In this document: positions 18,451-28,674 of the stretch, one piece after another
Position numbering within the stretch: position 1 is the first letter of the stretch
How the letters are laid out: every line of letters begins with the position of its first letter
Program-made: the position numbers and the translations under genes
Assembly: GCF_000496575.1 (NCBI RefSeq)
Contig: NZ_AYKT01000006.1
Span: forward strand, 124,001 to 188,000
Direction of reading: 5' to 3'
Source of the DNA: Geobacillus thermodenitrificans subsp. thermodenitrificans DSM 465
GTDB lineage: Bacteria > Bacillota > Bacilli > Bacillales > Anoxybacillaceae
DNA length: 64,000 nucleotides
The notes under the pieces: generated by a model
Seen by the model: the letters and a program-made list of their open reading frames with translations, nothing else
What the model was told of the DNA's origin: nothing
Databases searched by the model: none

Positions 18451-19479
18451 TTATGGAAGCGAATCCGGCTCTTGTTTGGCCGCTTCAATGACAACGCCGT
18501 GGGCGACGGCCGGAATCGACTGTTTTTGCTGCACCATCGTTTGGCTAAGGAGCGCTCCGGTGGCAACGACAAACAGACGGTGAAACGTGCCACGATCAAG
18601 CTCGTGAAACAAATAGCCGTACGTGACGACTGCAGAACAGGCACAGCCGCTGCCGCCGGCAAACACTTTTTGATCGGGGCGGTAAATCATCAGTCCACAG
18701 TCGTTATAGACATCGCTAATATCATAGCCCGATTCGGCGAGCAGCTCGCGGACGATGACGCTACCGACGCGCGATAGGTCGCCGGTGACAATCAAGTCAT
18801 AATCGCTTGGTGATGTACCTAAATCGCGGAAATGCTGCTCGATCGTATCCGCTGCCGCTGGAGCCATCGCCGCCCCCATATCGAGCGGATTCGTGAGCCC
18901 TGCATCGATGACTTTGCCGATCGTCGCCGCCCGGATGCGCCAGCGCCCTGGGGTGCGGCCAACGAGCGCGGCTCCAGCGCCCGTGACGGTAAATGTCGCC
19001 GTTTTCGGCTTTTGCACGCCAAGTTCAGTCGGATAGCGAAATTGCCGTTCCGCAGTCGCGTTATGGCTGCTCGTCGCCACAAGCGCCGTATCGGCGAGCC
19101 CACCAGCAACAAAAGCGGCGGCTGCCGCCAGCGTCTGCATCGAGGTAGAACAAGCGCCGAACAAGCATAAAAACGGAATGGGCAGCTCGCGCGCAACATA
19201 GTTGGACGTCGCATTTTGGTTTAATAAATCGCCGGCTAAAAACAAATCAACATCGTGGGCAGAAACGCCGGCCTTTTGCAGACAACGTGCCACCGCCTCG
19301 CTCATCAACCGCCGCTCGGCCAACTCCCACGTCTCTTCCCCGCAATATAAGTCGCGATGCCAAATGTCAAAATAGCCACCAAGCGGGCCATCGGCCTCAA
19401 GCGGACCGACAGCGGTGGCAGCAGCTCTAATATAAATGTCCTCATCAAACACCCACGTCTGTTTTCCGACACGCTTCAT
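18451..19479 (-). CDS. spoVAD: Stage V sporulation protein AD
   Basis: 342 residues of thiolase-like fold lacking the catalytic function; B. subtilis SpoVAD binds dipicolinic acid. Conserved blocks LCLFGACSTSMQTL, DYDLIVTGDLSRVGS and YNDCGLMIYRPDQKVFAGGS are seen. The ATG at 19479 (MKRVGKQTWVFDEDIY) matches the family; the longer open frame to 19596 lies inside spoVAC. Confidence 0.95.
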   Translation of the reverse strand: MKRVGKQTWVFDEDIYIRAAATAVGPLEADGPLGGYFDIWHRDLYCGEETWELAERRLMSEAVARCLQKAGVSAHDVDLFLAGDLLNQNATSNYVARELPIPFLCLFGACSTSMQTLAAAAAFVAGGLADTALVATSSHNATAERQFRYPTELGVQKPKTATFTVTGAGAALVGRTPGRWRIRAATIGKVIDAGLTNPLDMGAAMAPAAADTIEQHFRDLGTSPSDYDLIVTGDLSRVGSVIVRELLAESGYDISDVYNDCGLMIYRPDQKVFAGGSGCACSAVVTYGYLFHELDRGTFHRLFVVATGALLSQTMVQQKQSIPAVAHGVVIEAAKQEPDSLP

Positions 19480-19496
19480 GTCCTTCCCTCTTTTCG

Positions 19497-19925
19497 TCAT
19501 GGCCAAAAGAGGCCGAGCACATAGGCAACAATGATGCCGTAAAGAATCGTTGCCCCGCCGGCTTTCAACATCTGCCCAGCCACCCCGGCCGTCCATCCTT
19601 CGCTCCGATGCTCGATCGCCGCGCTGGCGAGGGCGTTGGCCAGTCCCGTCATGAGCATCATCGCCCCCGCACCGGCAAACTGGCTGAAATCGTCATATTT
19701 TCCGGCAGCCGTCAACACGATCGCCAACCCGGACATCACCGTCACCGCCCATAGTTGAGCGGCAAACGGCGAAACAGCAAACAGGCGGCTATGCCACTCA
19801 GCAAGCCATTGCGCCAACGTGCAAAGCGCTCCGCCGACAAGAAACGCCTTGATCGCGTTGGCGGCGTATGGGGGAGAAGGCTGAAACGCCTTCACTTCAC
19901 GGAGGTAATTCGCCTTTAATCCCAC
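19497..19925 (-). CDS. spoVAC: Stage V sporulation protein AC
   Basis: 142-residue membrane protein starting at a GTG 7 nt after GGGGGGAG (MGLKANYLREVKAFQPSPPY). It has AFLVGGALCTLAQWL, then the GAGAMMLMTGLANALAS pattern. In B. subtilis SpoVAC behaves as a mechanosensitive channel that releases dipicolinate in germination. Confidence 0.94.
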   Translation of the reverse strand: MGLKANYLREVKAFQPSPPYAANAIKAFLVGGALCTLAQWLAEWHSRLFAVSPFAAQLWAVTVMSGLAIVLTAAGKYDDFSQFAGAGAMMLMTGLANALASAAIEHRSEGWTAGVAGQMLKAGGATILYGIIVAYVLGLFWP

Positions 19926-19942
19926 GTTTTCTCCCCCCTTTT

Positions 19943-20374
19943 TCAATGAAAGTAATCGACAAAATAAACCCAATGGAATAATGAACCTGCCACTTTTCCG
20001 AAGGCGAGCGCCATCAATAAAATGACAATTTTATCATCAACACCAATGCGCTTCGCTAAAATCGGCCAAACGTTCAATACTTCCGTCAGTGCCGCAGCGA
20101 GCATCCCGATAAATATGCCATGTAGCAATCCGATCGGCGCCAGCCAATACTTCGACAACTGCCAGACAGGATGACGCAAACTTATCCAGCCGCCGACGAT
20201 GGCACCAGCAATGGCGCTCCACTCATACGCGTGGATGCGCTTGACCGTTTTCGTTAGCTGCGTCAGACGCGGAATGACGCCAAGCACGACTAAAAAAGCG
20301 ACAAATCCCGTTCCAACCGCCAGCCCTCCAGCGAAGCCGACGAACACTACCAGCAAAATCTCAAGCGTCGTCAA
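19943..20374 (-). CDS. spoVAB: Stage V sporulation protein AB
   Basis: 143 residues with four to five hydrophobic helices (VGFAGGLAVGTGFVAFLVVL, LLHGIFIGMLAAALTEVLN). The start overlaps spoVAA by 14 nt. Integral component of the SpoVA system; length matches B. subtilis (141). Confidence 0.93.
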   Translation of the reverse strand: MTTLEILLVVFVGFAGGLAVGTGFVAFLVVLGVIPRLTQLTKTVKRIHAYEWSAIAGAIVGGWISLRHPVWQLSKYWLAPIGLLHGIFIGMLAAALTEVLNVWPILAKRIGVDDKIVILLMALAFGKVAGSLFHWVYFVDYFH

Positions 20375-20984
20375 GCTGTCTCATACTTTCTTTGTTTTCA
20401 TGCAAAATGACGTATTGATCAATGGCTTGCTGGTAGTTGAACATTTCGACTTCAAGAGGGCTAGGCTCTTCATTAATCCGCTTGCGGAACCAATGGTTGA
20501 AAAATAACACCATTCCAATGCCAAGCCCGAACGAATACGGAATTTGCAAAAGCAACGGTTTGTCGACCGATTGGCCGGTCATGACTTCATACAGATAGCG
20601 ATGCACTTTTTGCATGCTCACATCTTCGTGAAAGTTCATAATGGCCATCGCTGAACCAACAAATAAAAGAAGCCAAACAAGAATAAAAGCAACCGTCGAA
20701 AACCGCCGTTTTTCATACAAGACTTCCACGATCGTCTGCGACGGGCCGACCATCTGCACATCGAGCGAATCGTCGACATCGAGGACAGCACGAACGACTT
20801 GCATCATATCGATAATGACGATATTTTTATCGCTCGGTTGAACGCGATAGAGTGGAATCGCCTTCAACCGCCGAATGAGCCCGCCATCTGTCGCGGCAAT
20901 TTGTGCCACCTGCCCCAAGGTGACGAGCGCCTCCGGTTTCACTTGCACACGATGGCGCAGTTTAATAAACACGGTATTTGCCAT
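20361..20984 (-). CDS. spoVAA: Stage V sporulation protein AA
   Basis: 207 residues, close to the 206 of B. subtilis. An N-terminal soluble domain (MANTVFIKLRHRVQV) is followed by two membrane helices (FILVWLLLFVGSAMAIMNF and IPYSFGLGIGMVLFFN). First gene of the operon. The ATG at 20984 has AAAGGTG upstream. In B. subtilis the operon is transcribed by sigma-G in the forespore; I could not identify a clear sigma-G pair here. Confidence 0.93.
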   Translation of the reverse strand: MANTVFIKLRHRVQVKPEALVTLGQVAQIAATDGGLIRRLKAIPLYRVQPSDKNIVIIDMMQVVRAVLDVDDSLDVQMVGPSQTIVEVLYEKRRFSTVAFILVWLLLFVGSAMAIMNFHEDVSMQKVHRYLYEVMTGQSVDKPLLLQIPYSFGLGIGMVLFFNHWFRKRINEEPSPLEVEMFNYQQAIDQYVILHENKESMRQLDDA

Positions 20985-21087
20985 CTGTCCCACACCTTTA
21001 TCCCCATTTTGTTTTTCTTTAGTTTGTTTGGATGAAAAAAGGATCATGCAGCTTGCTGATATTCACCATCGATTTCATAAAAATAGA

Positions 21088-21120
21088 AAAGAATGGGCCT
21101 CACAATACCCATTCTTTTAA
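21088..21120. terminator. Bidirectional hairpin between sigF and spoVAA
   Basis: AAAGAATGGG, a short loop, then CCCATTCTTTT. T-rich on either strand. Last of four hairpins below sigF. Confidence 0.6.
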
Positions 21121-21150
21121 AAAAAATGTTTTCAGTTGTTCCGTGACGCG

Positions 21151-21260
21151 AAAAAGCGGGCTATCTGCCCGCTTTTTCCCGCCTAGGTGCGGAAAAATGG
21201 ACTACCCGTCCACTTTTTCCCGCGCACATGCGTAAAAAATGGACTACCCATCCATTTTTT
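21151..21260. repeat. Three tandem terminator-like hairpin units at the 3' end of sigF
   Basis: Units start at 21151, 21193 and 21234 (period 41-42 bp). Each is A-run, short stem, loop CTA(T/C)C, stem, T-run: GCGGGctatctgCCCGC, TGGActacccgTCCA, TGGActacccaTCCA, the first two followed by CCCGC and a GGTGCGG/CACATGCG spacer. The rightmost unit contains the sigF stop codon. Confidence 0.7.
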
Positions 21261-21996
21261 CCTTTATGTGCTGCAATATTTTCTTTTCCAGCCGGGATAC
21301 TTGCACTTGAGAGATGCCGAGTCTTGCTGCCACTTCGGACTGGGTTTGGTCTTTGTAATAACGCAAATAGACGATGAGCCTTTCGCGCTCATCGAGCTCT
21401 TCAATCGCTTTTTTTAAGGCAATTTTCTCAAACCATGATGCCTCGTCAGCATCGGCGATTTGATCGAGCAGCGTGATCGGATCGCCGTCGTTTTCATACA
21501 CTGTTTCATGGATCGACGCCGGCGAGCGAACCGCCTCTTGGGCGAGAACGACTTCTTCCGGCGAAACACCCAAATGGTCGGCGATTTCGGTGATCGTCGG
21601 GGCCCGCCCGCGCGTCTTGGACAGTTCGTCCTTCGCTTTGCGGATTTTATTGCCCATCTCTTTCAGCGAGCGGCTGACTTTCACCGTGCCGTCATCGCGG
21701 AGAAATCGCTGAATCTCCCCGATGATCATCGGCACGGCGTACGTCGAAAACTTGACATCATACGATAAGTCAAACTTATCGACTGATTTTAACAAGCCGA
21801 TGCAGCCGATTTGGAACAAATCATCCGCTTCATAGCCACGATTTAAGAAACGCTGGACGACCGACCAGACGAGGCGCATATTTTTTTCAATAATTTCATC
21901 GCGGGCTTCTTGGTCGCCTTCCTGACTGCGGCGGATCAGCTCCTTCATCTCCTGGTCTTTGATTGGCGACTGATCTTGCTTGACATCGACATCCAT
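21244..21996 (-). CDS. sigF: RNA polymerase sigma-F factor (early forespore)
   Basis: 250 residues. Region 2 (MRLVWSVVQRFLNRGYEADD, LFQIGCIGLLKSVDKFD), region 3 and region 4 with the helix-turn-helix QSEVAARLGISQVQVSRLEK are complete. The ATG at 21996 has AAGGGAG 8 nt upstream; the ATG at 22002 is too close to it. The last codons lie in a hairpin unit (entry at 21151). Held inactive by SpoIIAB and released by SpoIIAA. Confidence 0.97.
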   Translation of the reverse strand: MDVDVKQDQSPIKDQEMKELIRRSQEGDQEARDEIIEKNMRLVWSVVQRFLNRGYEADDLFQIGCIGLLKSVDKFDLSYDVKFSTYAVPMIIGEIQRFLRDDGTVKVSRSLKEMGNKIRKAKDELSKTRGRAPTITEIADHLGVSPEEVVLAQEAVRSPASIHETVYENDGDPITLLDQIADADEASWFEKIALKKAIEELDERERLIVYLRYYKDQTQSEVAARLGISQVQVSRLEKKILQHIKEKMDG

Positions 21997-22009
21997 AGGC
22001 ATGTCTCCC

Positions 22010-22450
22010 TTAGTTACATAACGCTTTGCTTTTGGCAATATGCTTTTTCAAATAAACGGTCGTCCCTTTGTTCACTTCCGACTCGACAACGACTTCATCC
22101 ATGAAGTTTTCCATAATGGTAAAGCCCATCCCTGACCGTTCGAGCTCCGGCTTTGTTGTAAACAGCGGCTGGCGTGCCTCGTCGATGTTAGCGATGCCGA
22201 CTCCTTCGTCTCTCACCGTCAAGTGGACGATACCGTCTTCAATGACGACGGAAATGAAGACGATGCCGTTCGGGTCGTTGTTGTAGCCGTGAATGATAGC
22301 GTTTGTCACCGCCTCCGAGACGACCGTTTTAATTTCCGTCAGCTCATCTATCGTCGGGTCGAGCTGGGCGACAAACGCCGCCACCGTCACACGGGCAAAC
22401 GACTCGTTTTCGCTGCGGGCGGAAAATTGGAGGTGCATTTCATTGCGCAT
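22010..22450 (-). CDS. spoIIAB: Anti-sigma-F factor and serine kinase
   Basis: 146-residue GHKL-type kinase. N-box [17 protein letters not shown]1 box VRDEGVGI and G2 box SGMGFTIM are intact. It binds sigma-F and phosphorylates SpoIIAA. Its ATG directly follows the spoIIAA stop. Confidence 0.97.
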   Translation of the reverse strand: MRNEMHLQFSARSENESFARVTVAAFVAQLDPTIDELTEIKTVVSEAVTNAIIHGYNNDPNGIVFISVVIEDGIVHLTVRDEGVGIANIDEARQPLFTTKPELERSGMGFTIMENFMDEVVVESEVNKGTTVYLKKHIAKSKALCN

Positions 22451-22801
22451 TTATGCCACCCCCAGTGCCTGCAAAGCAAATTGTTCATCTGCTTCAAAGC
22501 GGATGATTTTAAACAGCCCTGACATGTCAAACAGACGCTTGACCGTCGGTGACACAGCGCAAACGACCATTTGCCCGCCGACGTTTTTAATTTGTTTATA
22601 GCGCCCCAAAATGACGCCGAGACCGGAACTGTCCATAAATGTCAATTGCCCTAAATTAAGTACAATATGGCGCACAGTCCGGTTTTCAAGCACGTCCGTC
22701 ACTTTCTCGCGCAATTCCTCCGCTGTATGGTGGTCAAGCTCTCCAGAGAGGCGAACGATGAGCACGTCTTGCTTCACTTCCAAGTTGATCGCGAGACTCA
22801 C
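22451..22801 (-). CDS. spoIIAA: Anti-sigma-F factor antagonist
   Basis: 116-residue STAS-domain protein. The phosphorylatable serine is in [14 protein letters not shown]. The GTG at 22801, 8 nt after AAGGAGG, gives the B. subtilis length; the open frame to 22822 would put the ribosome site inside the gene. First gene of the spoIIA operon proper, downstream of dacF. Confidence 0.96.
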   Translation of the reverse strand: MSLAINLEVKQDVLIVRLSGELDHHTAEELREKVTDVLENRTVRHIVLNLGQLTFMDSSGLGVILGRYKQIKNVGGQMVVCAVSPTVKRLFDMSGLFKIIRFEADEQFALQALGVA

Positions 22802-22839
22802 AGCGCGTTCCTCCTTGTCCATTTCAGGATACGGAGAAG

Positions 22840-22865
22840 TTTCGCTGTCGCCCTCCGGAAATCCT
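22840..22865 (-). promoter_or_regulatory. Likely sigma-H promoter of spoIIAA-AB-sigF
   Basis: On the minus strand AGGATTT, 12 nt, AGCGAAA. The sigma-H consensus is AGGAwwT with RnnGAAT; only the last base of the -10 box differs. B. subtilis spoIIA has a sigma-H promoter at the same place. Confidence 0.55.
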
Positions 22866-22926
22866 GCCGCCCGACAAAACTAGTGACCGTTCGCCAAAGA
22901 GAGTGAAAAGATCACAAAAATTGACA

Positions 22927-24102
22927 TTACCCAGCCTGAACGAAACGGCCGAACACTCGCTTAAACAAATCCCAAAAGCTGGCCTCTGCCACCGTTTGTT
23001 TGGCAACAAGCGGGCTGCGCAAAATCTCTTTTCCATCCTGCTTCAAAATAAGGACGCCAAGCTCATCGCCTTTTCGAACCGGCGCTTTCACGCCATCGTT
23101 CACTTTAACCACTTTCTCGATTTGCTCGACTGACTGCCCTTTTTTCGTCAGCACCGACACCGGCTCCGACGTTACGGCTGCGACCGACTTTTGTTTCCCC
23201 TTGCTGACATCGACACGGGCGACTGTTTCATTGCGCTTGTATACCGGATGGGCTTGATAGTGATGAAACGCGTAATCGAGCATTTTGGTAATTTGCGCGT
23301 TGCGCGATTTTGGTGTCGGCGCTCCAAACACAACGGCAATGACGCGCATGCCGTTCTTTTTCGCCGTCGCCGTCAAACAATATCCTGCTTCGCTTGTAAA
23401 GCCGGTTTTCAGCCCGTCAACGCCTGGATAAAACTTGACAAGCCGGTTAGTATTCACAAGCCAAAACTTTTTATCGGTGTTTTCGCGCAAATAGTCTTCG
23501 TACTTGCTTGTATATTTTGTAATTCCCTCGTATTTCAACAGTTCGCGCGCCATGATGGCCATGTCATAGGCGCTGCTGTAATGCCCTTCAGCCGGCAGGC
23601 CGGTCGTATTGGCGAATTTCGTTTCCTTTAAACCAAGTTCTTTCGCCTTTTCGTTCATCATTTCAACAAACGCTTCTTCCGATCCGGCAATCCGCTCAGC
23701 CATGGCGACAGAAGCGTCATTCGCTGAACCGATGGCGATGGCACGCAGCAATTCATCAACCGTCATTTCCTCGCCTGGCTCGAGAAAAATTTGCGATCCG
23801 CCCATCGAAGCAGCGTATTCGCTTGTCCGTACTTTCTCATCGTAGGAGAGCTTTCCTTCGTCGATCGCCTCCATGATCAACAACATCGTCATAATTTTTG
23901 TCATGCTCGCCGGCGGCAGTTTTTCATGAGGATTTTTTTCATATAGAACCTTGCCGGTGTCGCGTTCAATCAAGATGGCCGACTTCGCCTCATCAGCCAA
24001 CTCAGTCTTTGTCCCCTTTGTTTCTTTCTCCTCAGCATATACAGAAAGGGGAAGGAAAAGAAGAAGCGGCAATAAAAGCAGACGGATGACTGTCGTTTTC
24101 AT
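22927..24102 (-). CDS. dacF: Sporulation D-alanyl-D-alanine carboxypeptidase DacF
   Basis: 391 residues (389 in B. subtilis). Signal peptide MKTTVIRLLLLPLLLFLPLS, then SxxK in PASMTKIM, SAN in IGSANDAS and KTG in GLKTGFTS. It adjusts cortex cross-linking in the forespore. The ATG at 24102 has GGAGG at 8 nt; an ATG at 24117 would include that site. Confidence 0.95.
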   Translation of the reverse strand: MKTTVIRLLLLPLLLFLPLSVYAEEKETKGTKTELADEAKSAILIERDTGKVLYEKNPHEKLPPASMTKIMTMLLIMEAIDEGKLSYDEKVRTSEYAASMGGSQIFLEPGEEMTVDELLRAIAIGSANDASVAMAERIAGSEEAFVEMMNEKAKELGLKETKFANTTGLPAEGHYSSAYDMAIMARELLKYEGITKYTSKYEDYLRENTDKKFWLVNTNRLVKFYPGVDGLKTGFTSEAGYCLTATAKKNGMRVIAVVFGAPTPKSRNAQITKMLDYAFHHYQAHPVYKRNETVARVDVSKGKQKSVAAVTSEPVSVLTKKGQSVEQIEKVVKVNDGVKAPVRKGDELGVLILKQDGKEILRSPLVAKQTVAEASFWDLFKRVFGRFVQAG

Positions 24103-24174
24103 CTCCCAAACCTCCATTCTTTATACATGCCATTTTTTCCAATGGAGATATTTTTATACAAATGAACCAAAATA

Positions 24175-24208
24175 AAAAACGCTCGAAACGAATGTTTCGA
24201 GCGTTTTT
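24175..24208. terminator. Terminator downstream of pdp
   Basis: AAAAAACGCTCGAAAC, loop, GTTTCGAGCGTTTTT. On the minus strand the stem is followed by GTTTTTTATTTT. Confidence 0.85.
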
Positions 24209-24256
24209 CCTTGAACGACGCTTTCTTTAATTTGTACATCAGCCACGGTCTTGTCT

Positions 24257-25558
24257 TTATACAATCGTCTCATAAATGAGCGGCGGCGGAGCGACTGGCT
24301 GCGGTGAGATCCGAATGGCAGTTGCAAGTTTTTCTTCCACTGTGCGCACATCTTGCCGGTTGCTGTGGATGGTAGCAAGCGCCTCCCCTTTCCGCACACG
24401 GTCGCCAACCTTCTTATGGAGCACGATTCCGACCGCCAAGTCAATCTCGTCCTCTTTTTTTGCTCGTCCGGCACCAAGCCACATGGCAGCAGTACCGATT
24501 TCATCTGCAACAATCTCAGCAACATAACCGTCCTCGCTAGCTGCAACGTCAAACGTATACGCTGCTTGCGGCAGTTTGTCCGGGTCATCGACGACCGACG
24601 GATCGCCACCTTGGGCCGCCAAAAACGTTTTGAACGCTGCGATGGCGGATCCATCATGCATCGCCTCTTCAAGCAGGCGGCGCGCCTCATCAAGCGACGA
24701 CGCCTTCTTCGCCAAGTAAACCATATGGCTGCCAAGCGTCAAACAAAGTTCTGTCAAATCGCGCGGGCCGTTTCCTTTCAGCGTAGCGATCGCCTCTTTC
24801 ACTTCCAAAGCGTTGCCGACCGCATAGCCGAGCGGCTGGCTCATATCGGAAATAACGGCCATCGTCTGTCGGCCAACACGCTTGCCGATATCGACCATCG
24901 CCCGGGCCAGTTCGCGTGCCCTGTCGAGTTCCTTCATAAACGCCCCGGCGCCGGTTTTCACATCTAAGACGATGGCATCAGCCCCGGCAGCGATTTTTTT
25001 GCTCATGATTGAGGAAGCGATAAGCGGAATGCTGTTGACAGTCGCTGTCACGTCGCGGAGCGCATACAGCTTTTTGTCAGCTGGTGTCAAGTCGCCAGTT
25101 TGGCCAATAATGGCGATCTTATTCTCATTGACGAGCCGGAGAAATTCATCTTTGCTGATTTCTACGTGAAATCCAGGCACGGACTCGAGCTTGTCAATCG
25201 TTCCGCCCGTATGACCGAGGCCGCGCCCAGACATTTTCGCCACCGGCACGCCAACGGAGGCGACAAGCGGGCCTAAAACGAGCGTCGTCGTATCGCCGAC
25301 CCCGCCTGTTGAATGTTTGTCAACTTTCATGCCACGAATGCCTGACAAATCGATGACTTCGCCGGAGTGCACCATGGCCATCGTCAACACCGCCGTTTCT
25401 TCGTCCGTCATGCCGCGAAAATATACCGCCATCGCCAGTGCGCTCATTTGGTAATCTGGAATGTCTCCGTTTGTATAACCGCGGATGATCCATTCAATTT
25501 CTTCTTTCGTCAGCGCCTGCCCATCTCGTTTTTTGGCAATCAAATCGACCATTCTCAT
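24257..25558 (-). CDS. pdp: Pyrimidine-nucleoside phosphorylase
   Basis: 433 residues. Phosphorolyses uridine, thymidine and deoxyuridine. Family signature [16 protein letters not shown], phosphate loop [13 protein letters not shown] and [13 protein letters not shown] are present. The ATG at 25558 follows AAAGGTGAT and agrees with the B. subtilis N-terminus MRMVD. Third gene of the deoB-punA-pdp salvage operon. Confidence 0.96.
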   Translation of the reverse strand: MRMVDLIAKKRDGQALTKEEIEWIIRGYTNGDIPDYQMSALAMAVYFRGMTDEETAVLTMAMVHSGEVIDLSGIRGMKVDKHSTGGVGDTTTLVLGPLVASVGVPVAKMSGRGLGHTGGTIDKLESVPGFHVEISKDEFLRLVNENKIAIIGQTGDLTPADKKLYALRDVTATVNSIPLIASSIMSKKIAAGADAIVLDVKTGAGAFMKELDRARELARAMVDIGKRVGRQTMAVISDMSQPLGYAVGNALEVKEAIATLKGNGPRDLTELCLTLGSHMVYLAKKASSLDEARRLLEEAMHDGSAIAAFKTFLAAQGGDPSVVDDPDKLPQAAYTFDVAASEDGYVAEIVADEIGTAAMWLGAGRAKKEDEIDLAVGIVLHKKVGDRVRKGEALATIHSNRQDVRTVEEKLATAIRISPQPVAPPPLIYETIV

Positions 25559-25576
25559 CCCGATCACCTTTTCTCC

Positions 25577-26398
25577 TTATTTCGCCAGCTCGGCGACAAC
25601 CGCTTTAATAAGCCGCAAAAAGTCGGCTTTCACCCGTTCGGCTGTTTCGACGACTTCGTCATGATGAAGCGGGGCGTCGGTCATACCGGCCGCTAGATTG
25701 GAAATGCACGAAATGCCAAGCACTTCGATGCCGGCATGGCGAGCAACAATGACTTCCGGAACGGTGGACATGCCAACCGCATCACCGCCAAGCACACGGA
25801 TCATACGAATTTCCGCCGGCGTTTCGTACGAAGGCCCCGTGTTGGCGACGTACACTCCTTCACGCACACAAATGCCGAGCTTTGCCGCCGCTTCCTTGGC
25901 GAGCTGACGCAGGCGTCGGCTGTACGCTTCGGTCATGTCCGGAAAACGAGGGCCGATCTCCGGGTCGTTCGGACCGATGAGCGGGTTCGTACCAAGCAAA
26001 TTGATATGATCGGAAATAATCATCAAATCGCCAGGGCGAAACTGTTCATTCACACCGCCGGCAGCGTTTGTCACGATCAATTGGCGGATGCCAAGCTCCT
26101 TCATCACCTGAACAGGGAACGTCACTTCGCGAAGTGAGTATCCTTCATAATAATGAAACCGTCCTTGCATAGCGACGACTGTCGCCCCTTCAAGCTGGCC
26201 ATACACGAGCCGACCGGCGTGCCCTTCAACTGTTGACACTGGAAATCCAGGAATATCTTCATACGGAATGCGAATCGCCTCTTCGATTTCATCGGCGAGC
26301 ACACCGAGCCCCGAACCGAGAATCAAGCCAATGACGGGCGGAGCCGGCATACGCTGGCGCAAATAATCAGCTGCTTTTTTAATCGCTTGTCGATCCAT
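25577..26398 (-). CDS. punA: Purine-nucleoside phosphorylase (trimeric type)
   Basis: 273 residues. LILGSGLG phosphate loop, GRFHYYEGY, TNAAGGVN and the base-binding block GDAVGMSTVPEVI are visible; these identify the class acting on guanosine and inosine. Lies between deoB and pdp and releases (deoxy)ribose 1-phosphate for DeoB. Confidence 0.96.
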   Translation of the reverse strand: MDRQAIKKAADYLRQRMPAPPVIGLILGSGLGVLADEIEEAIRIPYEDIPGFPVSTVEGHAGRLVYGQLEGATVVAMQGRFHYYEGYSLREVTFPVQVMKELGIRQLIVTNAAGGVNEQFRPGDLMIISDHINLLGTNPLIGPNDPEIGPRFPDMTEAYSRRLRQLAKEAAAKLGICVREGVYVANTGPSYETPAEIRMIRVLGGDAVGMSTVPEVIVARHAGIEVLGISCISNLAAGMTDAPLHHDEVVETAERVKADFLRLIKAVVAELAK

Positions 26399-26440
26399 TC
26401 CTTTTCCCCCTCACAACATGTTCTCATCATAGACGGCTGT

Positions 26441-27628
26441 TCACTGCTGCGCCAATTCCGCTAAAAAGCTTGTTCCGTAGGGCGGCATATGGACGCGGAA
26501 ATTATCGGCGATCGTTGCCCCGACATCGGCGAATGTCTCGCGGATCGGGAGAGGCTTTCCACCTTGAAAACGCGGACTGTACACTAAAAGCGGCACATAT
26601 TCGCGCGTATGGTCCGTCCCGTGGTGCACCGGATCGTTGCCGTGATCAGCCGTGATGATCAGCAAATCATCCGTTGTCAACCGCGGCAGCACCTCAGCGA
26701 GCCGTGCGTCAAACTCTTCAAGCGCATCGCCGTATCCTTGCGGGTCGCGGCGATGGCCGTACTTAGCGTCAAAGTCAACAAGATTGACGAAGCTGAGCCC
26801 GGTAAAGTCCATGCTGAGCGTGTCGATGAGCTTATCCATGCCGTCCATATTCGACGCCGTCCGCAACGACTGCGTCACCCCTTCATTATCGTAAATATCG
26901 GCGATTTTTCCAATGGCGATGACATCATACCCGGCGTCTTTCAGCTCGTTCATCACCGTGCGGCCGAACGGCTTGAGCGCATAGTCGTGCCGGTTTGGCG
27001 TCCGCTCAAAGCGGCCCGGCATTCCGACAAACGGCCGGGCGATGACGCGTCCAACCATGTACGGCTCATCGCGCGTCAGCTCGCGGGCGATTTCACAAAT
27101 ACGATACAGCTCATCAAGTGGCACGACCTCTTCATGGGCAGCGATTTGCAAGACGGAGTCAGCTGATGTATAGACGATGAGCGCCCCCGTTTTCATATGT
27201 TCCTCGCCCAACTCTTCGATGATCGCCGTCCCACTCGCTGGTTTGTTGCCAATCACTTTCCGTCCCGTACGCCGTTCGAGTTCGGCGATCAGTTCGTCTG
27301 GAAACCCGTCTGGGAAAACGCGGAACGGCTTGTCGATGCGAAGGCCCATCAGCTCCCAATGGCCGGTCATCGTGTCTTTGCCGGCGGATGCCTCTTTCAT
27401 TTTTGTATAATAAGCGAGCGGATGATCGACTTTCGGCACCCCTTGAATCTCGCGAATATGACTGAGTCCAAGCTTTGCCATATTCGGCATGTGCAAGCCG
27501 CCGCGATGTTCGGCAATATGGCCGAGCGTGTCCGCCCCTTTATCGTTATATTTCTCAGCATCAGGCGCTTCACCAATGCCGACCGAATCGAGCACAATTA
27601 AAAATACGCGCCGATATGTTGTGTTCAC
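26441..27628 (-). CDS. deoB: Phosphopentomutase
   Basis: 395 residues, alkaline-phosphatase superfamily. Metal-binding Asp in [15 protein letters not shown], nucleophile Thr in the TMTGHWE loop, ITADHGNDP and HTREYVPLL near the C-terminus. Interconverts (deoxy)ribose 1- and 5-phosphate. Starts at a GTG after GGAGGAATGAATT. Confidence 0.96.
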   Translation of the reverse strand: MNTTYRRVFLIVLDSVGIGEAPDAEKYNDKGADTLGHIAEHRGGLHMPNMAKLGLSHIREIQGVPKVDHPLAYYTKMKEASAGKDTMTGHWELMGLRIDKPFRVFPDGFPDELIAELERRTGRKVIGNKPASGTAIIEELGEEHMKTGALIVYTSADSVLQIAAHEEVVPLDELYRICEIARELTRDEPYMVGRVIARPFVGMPGRFERTPNRHDYALKPFGRTVMNELKDAGYDVIAIGKIADIYDNEGVTQSLRTASNMDGMDKLIDTLSMDFTGLSFVNLVDFDAKYGHRRDPQGYGDALEEFDARLAEVLPRLTTDDLLIITADHGNDPVHHGTDHTREYVPLLVYSPRFQGGKPLPIRETFADVGATIADNFRVHMPPYGTSFLAELAQQ

Positions 27629-27712
27629 AATTCATTCCTCCCGCCTGCAGTGAAAATAGATTCTCTTCCTATCGTTCCCATATTTCCGGTAAAACACGCC
27701 CTTATTGTATTG

Positions 27713-27726
27713 GTCAGAAGTCTGAC
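27713..27726. promoter_or_regulatory. Inverted repeat in the deoB upstream region
   Basis: GTCAGA-AG-TCTGAC, a perfect 6-2-6 dyad about 85 nt before deoB, beside TACAAT on the minus strand. A possible operator; the regulator is not known. Confidence 0.3.
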
Positions 27727-27771
27727 AACTAGATCAATAGAAGTGTGCCTAGCATCAGCGGTGCGCCGTGA

Positions 27772-28668
27772 CTAGGCACGAGGATGATACTGTTTATACA
27801 CGTCTTTCAGGCGCGTTTTCGTTACGTGCGTATACATCTGCGTCGTCGAAATATCAGCGTGCCCAAGCAGTTCTTGGACAGCGCGCAAATCGGCTCCGTT
27901 CTCAAGCAGATGAGTCGCAAATGAATGACGGAGCGTGTGAGGCGTCAACTCTTTTTCAATGCCCGCTTCTTTGGAAAGACGTTTTAAAATTTTCCAAAAC
28001 CCTTGTCGCGTCAGGCGCTGGCCGTAATGGTTCAAAAACAATGCCTCCGTTGCCCGCTTGCGCGGATTTACAAGCTGCGGGCGCCCATACTCCAAATAGC
28101 GGGCAAGTGCTTCAAGCGCCATCCGTCCGATCGGGACAATCCGCTCTTTTCGCCCTTTCCCATAGCAGCGGACAAACCCCATTGTCAAATGCACGTCACC
28201 TAAGTTGAGCTGTACAAGCTCGCTGACGCGCATGCCGGTCGCATATAGCACCTCAAGCATCGCCTTGTCACGCAAGCCGAACGGCGTATTCGTCTGTGGC
28301 GCCGCCAGGAGCGCTTCGACTTCTTCGACGGACAGCACTTTTGGCAGCGTCCGCTCAAACTGCGGCGTTTCGATATGGACCGTCGGGTCTTGCGCCGCCA
28401 TTTTCTCCCGCAGCAAAAACTGATGAAACGAACGAATCGACGCCAAATGTCGAGCAATCGTCCTTGCTGACTGCCCTTGCTCGCTTAAAAACTTTAAAAA
28501 ATGAAGAATATGCAGACGCTCGACTTCGCCCCACGCCTCAAGCTGCTCGACCTCGCGCAAGTAGTGGACATATTTCTTTAAATCCCGTTCATACGAAATA
28601 ATCGTATTGTGCGCCAAGTTCCGCTCTACCGTCAAATAATGCAAGAAATCCTTTAATTCATGTTCCAA
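27772..28668 (-). CDS. xerD: Tyrosine recombinase XerD
   Basis: 298 residues. N-terminal SAM-like DNA-binding domain, C-terminal catalytic domain with Arg (ATGMRVSEL), [22 protein letters not shown] and the nucleophile Tyr in TTQMYTHV. Resolves chromosome dimers at dif with CodV/XerC. Position between yqzK and deoB is that of B. subtilis ripX. The stop codon lies in a GTGCCTAG/CTAGGCAC dyad. Confidence 0.95.
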   Translation of the reverse strand: MEHELKDFLHYLTVERNLAHNTIISYERDLKKYVHYLREVEQLEAWGEVERLHILHFLKFLSEQGQSARTIARHLASIRSFHQFLLREKMAAQDPTVHIETPQFERTLPKVLSVEEVEALLAAPQTNTPFGLRDKAMLEVLYATGMRVSELVQLNLGDVHLTMGFVRCYGKGRKERIVPIGRMALEALARYLEYGRPQLVNPRKRATEALFLNHYGQRLTRQGFWKILKRLSKEAGIEKELTPHTLRHSFATHLLENGADLRAVQELLGHADISTTQMYTHVTKTRLKDVYKQYHPRA

Positions 28669-28674
28669 TGTTCT

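Noticed and set aside
20985-21090. Sigma-G promoter for spoVA
   Set aside because: TGAATA is present on the minus strand near 21060, but no CATA-type -10 box at proper spacing.
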